Of a DNA stretch of 17,174 bases, positions 13,014-17,174 are shown piece after piece (the stretch's first letter is position 1; each line of letters starts with the position of its first letter). The position numbers were made by a program, and so were the translations under genes. The DNA is from CAZTLI01 sp964614375 (GTDB lineage: Bacteria; Chloroflexota; Anaerolineae; Aggregatilineales; Phototrophicaceae): NCBI GenBank assembly GCA_964614375.1, contig CAZTLI010000061.1, positions 1-17,174 on the forward strand, written 5' to 3'. Under the pieces are notes generated by a model. It had not been told where the DNA came from, did no database searches, and saw only the letters and a program-made list of their open reading frames with translations.

Positions 13014-13715
13014 TTATATCGGTATCAATGCGCCGGAAATGACGCGCCCTGCATCCGACGCGAGGAAGAGGACGACCTGTGCGACGGCTTCGGGCTTCAC
13101 CCATTTGCTGAAGTCCGCTTTGGGGAATGCCGCCCGATTTTGTGGCGTATCCATCGCGTGCGGCAAAATCGCATTGACCGAAATGCCATTTGCTTTATAT
13201 TCCTCCGCCATACTCTCGACGATGCGGGCAACCGTCGCTTTGGAGGCGGCGTAGGCGGATTCGTTGCGATTGCCATGCAGCGCCACCTGTGCGGCGGTAT
13301 GGATGAGTACACCGCTGTTTTGTTCCAGCATCGCGGGCAGCACCGCCCGACTGAGCAAAAAGGCCGTTTTGCCATTGAGATTGAGCATGAAATCCCATGT
13401 ATCGGGCGTGGTTTCATGCAGGGGTGTCCCCGCACGATAACCGCCGATGGTATTGACCACAATGTCGATGCGTCCAAAGCGGGAGCGGGTTTCGGCAGCG
13501 AGTTGTTCGTTGGCTTCGGGACTCATCGCATCATAATCTGCCGGGAGCAGATGCTGCCCATCATTCAATTCTGGATACATCTCCGCGATGACACCCGCTT
13601 TGCGGTCTGGGACGACTAAGGTCGCGCCCGCCGCATGGAATGCCCTCACCACCGCACCACCGAGATTGCCACTGCCACCCGTCACAATCACCACTTTGCC
13701 ACTGAATGCACCCAT
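13014..13715 (-). CDS. Short-chain dehydrogenase/reductase (SDR)
   Basis: 233 aa from the ATG at 13713-13715. The 18 codons upstream in the same frame are translated from a dispersed-repeat-like sequence and are not expected in the protein. The Rossmann NAD(P)-binding motif is TGGSGNLG (12-19); D61 in LPADYD fits the adenine-ring position; N88-T-I-G-G replaces the usual NNAG. The active-site pair is Y155-x3-K159 (YAASK). Thirteen residues before the Tyr, where the catalytic Ser should be, there is Ala142. The C-terminus stops at GALIPI, a few residues short of the common GxxIPVxG ending. The substrate is unknown; related SDRs with the NTIGG version also occur as stand-alone oxidoreductases. 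It lies 69 bp after the upstream membrane protein gene. Confidence 0.85.
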   Translation of the reverse strand: MGAFSGKVVIVTGGSGNLGGAVVRAFHAAGATLVVPDRKAGVIAEMYPELNDGQHLLPADYDAMSPEANEQLAAETRSRFGRIDIVVNTIGGYRAGTPLHETTPDTWDFMLNLNGKTAFLLSRAVLPAMLEQNSGVLIHTAAQVALHGNRNESAYAASKATVARIVESMAEEYKANGISVNAILPHAMDTPQNRAAFPKADFSKWVKPEAVAQVVLFLASDAGRVISGALIPI

Positions 13716-13716
13716 T

Positions 13717-13751
13717 TTTCTTTGCGTCCTTTGTGCCCTTAGCGGTTCAGA
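13717..13751. repeat. Dispersed-repeat-like sequence (GCTAAGGGCACAAAGGACGCAAAG)
   Basis: On the minus strand: CTGAACCGCTAAGGGCAC followed by AAAGGACGCAAAGAAAA. It is a quasi-periodic AAGG-x-CGCAAAGG text of the kind scattered between genes in many bacterial genomes. A relative (GAACCACACAGACACAGAGC) lies at about 1148-1167. It ends directly at the SDR start codon and supplies its AAAGGA ribosome site. Confidence 0.45.
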
Positions 13752-13784
13752 TTTTGTTTTGCACTTCAAATTGTGTATTGTACG

Positions 13785-14381
13785 CTAGCGGCGGAGAATT
13801 TGCAGGAGGGCAGCGCCAGTAATCAGCCCAAAAATTATCGGCCCGGCGGAACATAACAGGGGCAGCGGCGGCAGTGTCAGCCATGCGGCGAACAATCCGC
13901 CAACCAGTCCACCCGTTCCATTCGCAGCCACCCACCAGCCGCTATCCGGCACATGGTCGGCCAGCAGCACCCACTGCGCCATACCAGCGCCCGTACCCAC
14001 GACCAGGCCAACGATTGCGAACACCAGCGCCCATCCGCCACCTAACAAAGCCACAAATACCAGAATCACCGCCAGGACATAAGCCACGCCCGCCCCAATC
14101 ATCATGCCCAGCGCACTCGCCAGCCACCAGCGCCGCACGGGTACATCGCCCAGTTCACCGTCGCCATCGACCAGCGCATACTGCTGCGCCGCGCCCACCA
14201 CCGCGCCCGCCAACCCACCTGTGAACAGCACACTGAGGAACGACTCGTTCATGCCTAACAGTCGTGGGAATAGCAGGCCAATAACCAGTCCGGCAGGTAA
14301 ACCGAGCATATTGGCGAGTGTCCAGCGCAGGATGAAATGGTTATGGAGAAGCTGCCGGATCGCAGCGATGCGGGCGTTCAT
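13785..14381 (-). CDS. Membrane protein with an internally duplicated A-Q-(Q/W)...WW module
   Basis: 198 aa, five or six hydrophobic segments (about 20-40, 50-70, 86-112, 116-140, 150-170, 175-196). Two copies of one module are visible: G-A-A-Q-Q-Y...RRWWLASALG (63-92) and G-M-A-Q-W-V...SGWWVAANGTGG (131-158). Each has Gly-rich helices around an A-Q pair and a polar loop ending in W-W. Membrane proteins of this repeated type are seen in Chloroflexota and Cyanobacteria, but I know of no assigned function. The ATG at 14379-14381 has GGAGG 13 nt upstream, a long spacing; a candidate -10 TATAGT lies at 14408-14413. It is followed after 69 bp by the SDR gene on the same strand. Confidence 0.8.
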   Translation of the reverse strand: MNARIAAIRQLLHNHFILRWTLANMLGLPAGLVIGLLFPRLLGMNESFLSVLFTGGLAGAVVGAAQQYALVDGDGELGDVPVRRWWLASALGMMIGAGVAYVLAVILVFVALLGGGWALVFAIVGLVVGTGAGMAQWVLLADHVPDSGWWVAANGTGGLVGGLFAAWLTLPPLPLLCSAGPIIFGLITGAALLQILRR

Positions 14382-14407
14382 GTATGGGTGTATGCCTCCG
14401 GGCGCTT

Positions 14408-14413
14408 ACTATA
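14408..14413 (-). promoter_or_regulatory. Candidate -10 of the 13785-14381 gene
   Basis: TATAGT on the minus strand (5 of 6), about 27 nt upstream of the ATG, leaving room for a GGAGG Shine-Dalgarno in a short leader. No good -35 was found 16-18 nt further up. Confidence 0.35.
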
Positions 14414-14673
14414 CCCGATGCCTACCGAAATACCAGCCACGAACAAGTGTGATTAGCTCGACTGCTCGTTATTGCCTAATTTGGCATCAATCGACTACAG
14501 AAGAGTAGGAAATAGCATTTCAGCGGTCAGCCTGTCAGCTTTAAGAAAAATGTACATTCGTCTGAAAAATTCGACTTTCGTTGAATTCGCGCTACCCACA
14601 TCATCAGGCGCTGAAGTTCGTCAACAATCCTGCTTTTGCTGACTAACTGAAATGCTGAACGGCGATTGGCGCA
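14414..14673. other. Gene-free stretch upstream of the MITE-like element
   Basis: About 260 bp of the 507-bp divergent intergenic region. No ORF, RNA gene or convincing promoter was recognised. It is rather AT-richer than the genes and contains phrases such as GAAAAATTCGACTTTCGTTGAATTCGC without clear symmetry. Confidence 0.4.
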
Positions 14674-14680
14674 TGAATAA
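14674..14680. repeat. Target-site duplication, left copy (TGAATAA)
   Basis: Identical to 14794-14800, directly abutting the left inverted repeat of the MITE-like element. Confidence 0.7.
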
Positions 14681-14793
14681 CTGACCTTACGCAATACTTG
14701 GAATTCAAGGGGTTAAAACCCCCTGTCTGAACCACAGTGGCCTTTAGACAAGGTGGCTTCAGCCCCTTGTTTGGCCTCCGTGCGTAACGTCAG
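14681..14793. mobile_element. 113-bp MITE-like element with 13-bp terminal inverted repeats
   Basis: The left end CTGACCTTACGCA (14681-14693) and right end TGCGTAACGTCAG (14781-14793) are inverted repeats matching at 12 of 13 positions. The element is flanked on both sides by a perfect 7-bp direct repeat TGAATAA (14674-14680 and 14794-14800), the expected target duplication. Inside are GGGGTTAAAACCCC (14709-14722) and ACAAGG-GGCT/AGCC-CTTGT symmetry (14748-14770). There is no ORF, so it is non-autonomous and needs a transposase in trans; the parent insertion-sequence family is not identified. Confidence 0.75.
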
Positions 14794-14800
14794 TGAATAA
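14794..14800. repeat. Target-site duplication, right copy (TGAATAA)
   Basis: Identical to 14674-14680, directly abutting the right inverted repeat of the MITE-like element. Confidence 0.7.
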
Positions 14801-14803
14801 TCT

Positions 14804-14835
14804 TTACGAAAGTCATTAACCCTTAACTTTCGTAA
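14804..14835. promoter_or_regulatory. 10-bp perfect inverted repeat, probable operator
   Basis: TTACGAAAGT (14804-14813), 12-nt spacer, ACTTTCGTAA (14826-14835). The centres of the arms are 22 bp apart, about two helical turns, as for a dimeric regulator. It ends 4 bp before a TTGACA box and 53 bp before the start codon at 14889. There is no T-run after it, so it is not a terminator. Confidence 0.6.
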
Positions 14836-14839
14836 TAAA

Positions 14840-14868
14840 TTGACAGGTTTACACTGGGTACATACCGT
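14840..14868 (+). promoter_or_regulatory. Candidate promoter of the 14889-16373 gene
   Basis: A perfect -35 TTGACA (14840-14845), 17 nt, then TACCGT (14863-14868), a poor -10 (3 of 6). A weak -10 together with the adjacent inverted repeat would fit an activator-dependent promoter, but this is speculative. Confidence 0.4.
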
Positions 14869-14888
14869 CACTACATGGAGGCCACAAC

Positions 14889-16373
14889 ATGGATATACAG
14901 ATGGAAACCAAACAGGCCATCGCGCTCTATAAACGGGGCGAAAAGCAGCGCGCGGTGGAATGGCTTCGGAAACTCGCCAACAGCAATCCCAACGAGACCA
15001 AAGTATGGTGGGCATTGGCGAATACCAGTTCCGATTTAGCCGAACAGCACAAAGCCGCAGACCAGCTACTCACACTCGCGCCCAACAGCGAAAAAGCGCG
15101 TATGCTCAAATTACGCTTGCCATCATTCACCGACGAACCCGAATTTGTCTCGGAAATTCCGGAATATACGCCGCCAATCAGTGGGGTCACACAGCCGAAC
15201 AAGGCCGTTACGATCAACGATACACAGCCGAACAAAGTTGTCGCGTTGAACGACACACAACCGAACAAAGCCGTCACACTGAATGATACACAACCACCTC
15301 GCGCAGTAAACATCAATGGCAACGGTAATGGCGCAGTGGCAGCAACCCGGCTCAATGTCGCTCCGGTGGAATTAGGTCAGCCACATCCATCAGTTGCATC
15401 GGCGATTACCGCCCTCATCGTCCTCGCGGGCGGGTTTGCGGTTGGCGCGGTGGCACTCTGGCAATTTTCACTGGAAGACCCGCTGCAAACCGTGTTAGGT
15501 ATTGTCAATTCGGCGATGGCGCTGGCACAGGCGTATCTGGCAGTCGGTGTCTTGCAGCGTAAGCCCGGCGCGGCAGGCCGTGCCCATAAATTCCTTAGCG
15601 GCACAATGGGTTGGTGTGTGTTGATGATTATCCAGCTTATTGTCATACAGGGCATGATGGGCAGCAGTGCCCAGATTGATGTCGGTGGCTCGATCATTAT
15701 CTATGTGATGTGGCTGGTATTCGACTTCGCCGGACAGGTCGCGATTTCGACCAATCACGAAAATCTCATCGCCTTTGATGCGGAAGCGCGTAAATTCGTT
15801 GAGTCCGCCAAAGAAATCGCCAAGAAACAGCACCTGAACGAACAATTCATCAAATCGCACCATGTTCAGCCATTCAAACAGGGACGCTTTAAATTTCATA
15901 GCAAGCTCTTCCCGTATGCAGGCGAACGCCTGATTCATACACAGGGCGGTATCAACTTCGGCTCGACCTTTGCCCCCCACCTCGGTGCGATACTCTTTAC
16001 AGACCGTCGCGTGATCTTTGCCGGGTCGGGCAATGAAGTTGATTTTGTCATGGGACAAGTGGCGCAATTTCAACTTGATCATGTCGCGTGGTCGCCGGAT
16101 GGCCGCAGCGCACCGACACACGCCGCCCACATTATCGACAGCAAGTTTCTGGTCATTCCGTATGCTGCGCTGGTGCAGATGGCGCGCGACGGCGGTGATA
16201 TGAAAATCAGTTTCCGCGATAGTGCTGGACGCACCCACACATGGCAATACAAGCTGAATATGATGTTGAAACGCGACAAGGAAATGAACAAATTCCACAG
16301 TGTCCTCAACGCCGCCCAGCATGGCACAATTGGTACAATGCGTGCGCTCGACCACAAATATTCTCCCGCGTAA
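14889..16373 (+). CDS. TPR / 11-residue repeats / four-helix / PH-like protein
   Basis: 494 aa. TGGAGG ends 7 nt before the ATG, a strong ribosome site. Residues 5-75 form two TPR-like helix pairs (ALYKRGEKQRAVEWLRKLA, AADQLLTLAPNSEKA). Residues 101-144 are four 11-residue repeats TQPNKAVTIND with variation. After a short linker, four membrane helices lie at about 168-190, 201-221, 240-258 and 266-284. Residues 285-494 are soluble. Within them ERLIHTQGGINFG ... GAILFTDRRVIFAGSG (about 346-380) resembles the strands of a bacterial PH/GRAM-like domain, and the end (IPYAALVQM ... ISFRDSAGR ... WQYKLN) fits further beta strands. The N-terminus has no signal peptide, so TPR and PH-like parts are probably both cytoplasmic. 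Function unknown; it is possibly a membrane-bound adaptor. It ends at a terminator shared with the convergent gene. Confidence 0.85.
   Translation: MDIQMETKQAIALYKRGEKQRAVEWLRKLANSNPNETKVWWALANTSSDLAEQHKAADQLLTLAPNSEKARMLKLRLPSFTDEPEFVSEIPEYTPPISGVTQPNKAVTINDTQPNKVVALNDTQPNKAVTLNDTQPPRAVNINGNGNGAVAATRLNVAPVELGQPHPSVASAITALIVLAGGFAVGAVALWQFSLEDPLQTVLGIVNSAMALAQAYLAVGVLQRKPGAAGRAHKFLSGTMGWCVLMIIQLIVIQGMMGSSAQIDVGGSIIIYVMWLVFDFAGQVAISTNHENLIAFDAEARKFVESAKEIAKKQHLNEQFIKSHHVQPFKQGRFKFHSKLFPYAGERLIHTQGGINFGSTFAPHLGAILFTDRRVIFAGSGNEVDFVMGQVAQFQLDHVAWSPDGRSAPTHAAHIIDSKFLVIPYAALVQMARDGGDMKISFRDSAGRTHTWQYKLNMMLKRDKEMNKFHSVLNAAQHGTIGTMRALDHKYSPA
15189..15320 (+). repeat. Four 33-bp tandem coding repeats
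   Basis: Encodes TQPNKAVTIND, TQPNKVVALND, TQPNKAVTLND and TQPPRAVNING. Synonymous differences between units show they are not a recent copy. They lie in the linker between the TPR part and the membrane helices. Confidence 0.85.
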
Positions 16374-16397
16374 CACGTCATACAATCAGCGGGAATC

Positions 16398-16430
16398 AAA
16401 TGGCGAAGGGTTTGTCCTCCGCCATTTTTT
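16398..16430 (+). terminator. Rho-independent terminator after the TPR/PH-like gene
   Basis: AAATGGCG (16398-16405), loop with a small inner AGG/CCT pairing, CGCCATTT (16420-16427), then a run of T to 16430. An 8-bp stem with U-tract lies 25 nt after the stop codon. Read on the minus strand it has only a weak T-run, so it mainly serves the + strand. Confidence 0.75.
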
Positions 16431-16468
16431 GTTTCTATCGTTTTCAGGGCGATTGGCCGACCGCCAAC

Positions 16469-17170
16469 TCACCGCCGCTTTGGCTGCGGTTGTTGTGCTG
16501 GCGGTTGACGCTTGAACTTCATATCGAGTTCCGCCGCATACTGCCCGATGAGATACCCCTGCGCCGGAAACGACAAGCCCAGCGCCGCCGCCCAACCAAT
16601 GCACGGAATAATCCACAGCACCGAAATCACCAGATTCAAGGCGATGGTATAGACAATCCATTGCATGGTTAGTGACCCATTTTCTTGCAGAGTCTCGAAC
16701 AGTTCGCCAAACCGGAAATAGACATTGCCCTGTCCGGTCTCGGTATAGCGCGTGAGACCAATCGCCAGCATAGGCCATGTGAAAAATTCATACAATATCA
16801 GCAGCGGCAGCGCACAGCACAAGACCAGCAGCGAAATCCCACTGACGATGAAGCTGCCGCCCGCGCCCGCCGCAAGCGCGAACGAACAACCGCCCAGAAT
16901 TATCACCGGGATATGATAGACAAACCACGCAATGAACAGATACACGCCCGCCGTGACCTTGCGGTTGAAGTCAATCCACTTCGGCAGGATGACCCGTCGC
17001 CCTTCGCGCACATTACCGACAATCTCAATCACATAACCGAACAGAATCACCAGGCCGACCAGCCCGATTACGGGTATGGCACTAAACAGCGTCAGCATTG
17101 CCATGATTGCCAGTTTTTCCAGCCAGTCTTTATCATCAAATGGATAAGTAAACGCGCGCCAAAACTTCAC
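16469..17170 (-). CDS. DUF4013 membrane protein, start near or beyond the window edge
   Basis: 233 aa from a GTG at 17168-17170; only 4 bases lie beyond, so the true start cannot be settled, but MKFWRAFTYPFDD resembles the usual N-terminus of the family. Helices lie at about 22-48, 72-97, 103-130 and 165-195. The block FGYVIEIVGNVREG ... LPKWIDFNRKVTAGVYLF (43-78) is the DUF4013 hallmark (GYxxExxxxxxxG...LPxWxDF). The C-terminal tail is basic and Pro/Gln-rich (KRQPPAQQPQPKRR). DUF4013 proteins are multi-pass membrane proteins of unknown function found in archaea and several bacterial phyla, including Chloroflexota. It is convergent with the TPR/PH-like gene. Confidence 0.8.
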   Translation of the reverse strand: MKFWRAFTYPFDDKDWLEKLAIMAMLTLFSAIPVIGLVGLVILFGYVIEIVGNVREGRRVILPKWIDFNRKVTAGVYLFIAWFVYHIPVIILGGCSFALAAGAGGSFIVSGISLLVLCCALPLLILYEFFTWPMLAIGLTRYTETGQGNVYFRFGELFETLQENGSLTMQWIVYTIALNLVISVLWIIPCIGWAAALGLSFPAQGYLIGQYAAELDMKFKRQPPAQQPQPKRR

Positions 17171-17174
17171 AATC

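Noticed and set aside
15495..16385. 296-aa minus-strand open frame opposite the TPR/PH-like gene
   Set aside because: It has no start signal and no domain pattern, and it fully overlaps a convincing + strand gene with a strong Shine-Dalgarno and terminator.

Overview
The window looks like part of a Chloroflexota chromosome, most likely Anaerolineae or a sister class. This is inferred from several features: long Thr-Pro linkers next to membrane anchors, acidic Trp-motif proteins, a GlmL/MutL-type actin-fold protein beside a DUF6754-like membrane protein, and a DUF4013 protein. No rRNA, tRNA, CRISPR array, transposase or prophage block was seen.

Layout. Positions 1-194 hold the tail of a GNAT acetyltransferase. 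Positions 421-1032 (-) encode a four-cysteine, two-helix membrane protein with a clear terminator at 370-399. Positions 1293-2153 (-) encode an Asp-rich, Thr-Pro-rich protein ending in an LPETG sorting-like signal, with its own terminator at 1242-1268. The centre, 2494-12252 (-), is one tight array of seven genes separated by 30 bp or less, two of them overlapping by 14 bp. In transcription order these encode: a 92-aa protein with a probable leaderless start; a DUF6754-like two-anchor protein; a six-helix protein; a 1442-aa giant with an acidic Trp-motif N-terminus, a membrane anchor, an extracytoplasmic domain, two SH3 domains and a C-terminal anchor; a second six-helix protein; a GlmL/MutL-like ATPase; and a barrel-sandwich/KOW protein. 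Upstream on the same strand are an orphan T4 gp19-like tail-tube homologue (12424-12852), an SDR oxidoreductase (13014-13715) and a duplicated-module membrane protein (13785-14381). On the + strand, 14889-16373 encodes a TPR / 11-residue-repeat / four-helix / PH-like protein. It is preceded by a 113-bp MITE-like element with a 7-bp target duplication and by a 10-bp perfect inverted repeat beside a possible -35 box. A DUF4013 membrane protein (-) closes the window, convergent with a shared terminator.

The most interesting part is the 9.8-kb array. The GlmL-like protein would be annotated 'glutamate mutase L', but no B12-dependent mutase gene is present. Instead it is embedded among membrane proteins and a huge acidic scaffold with about 19 Trp motifs. 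I infer a membrane-anchored assembly: a cytosolic actin/Hsp70-fold ATPase plus a KOW adaptor, docked by two multi-pass proteins and by the giant, which crosses the membrane and displays SH3 domains outside. The LPETG protein just downstream repeats the same plan on a small scale and may belong to it. Function is unknown.
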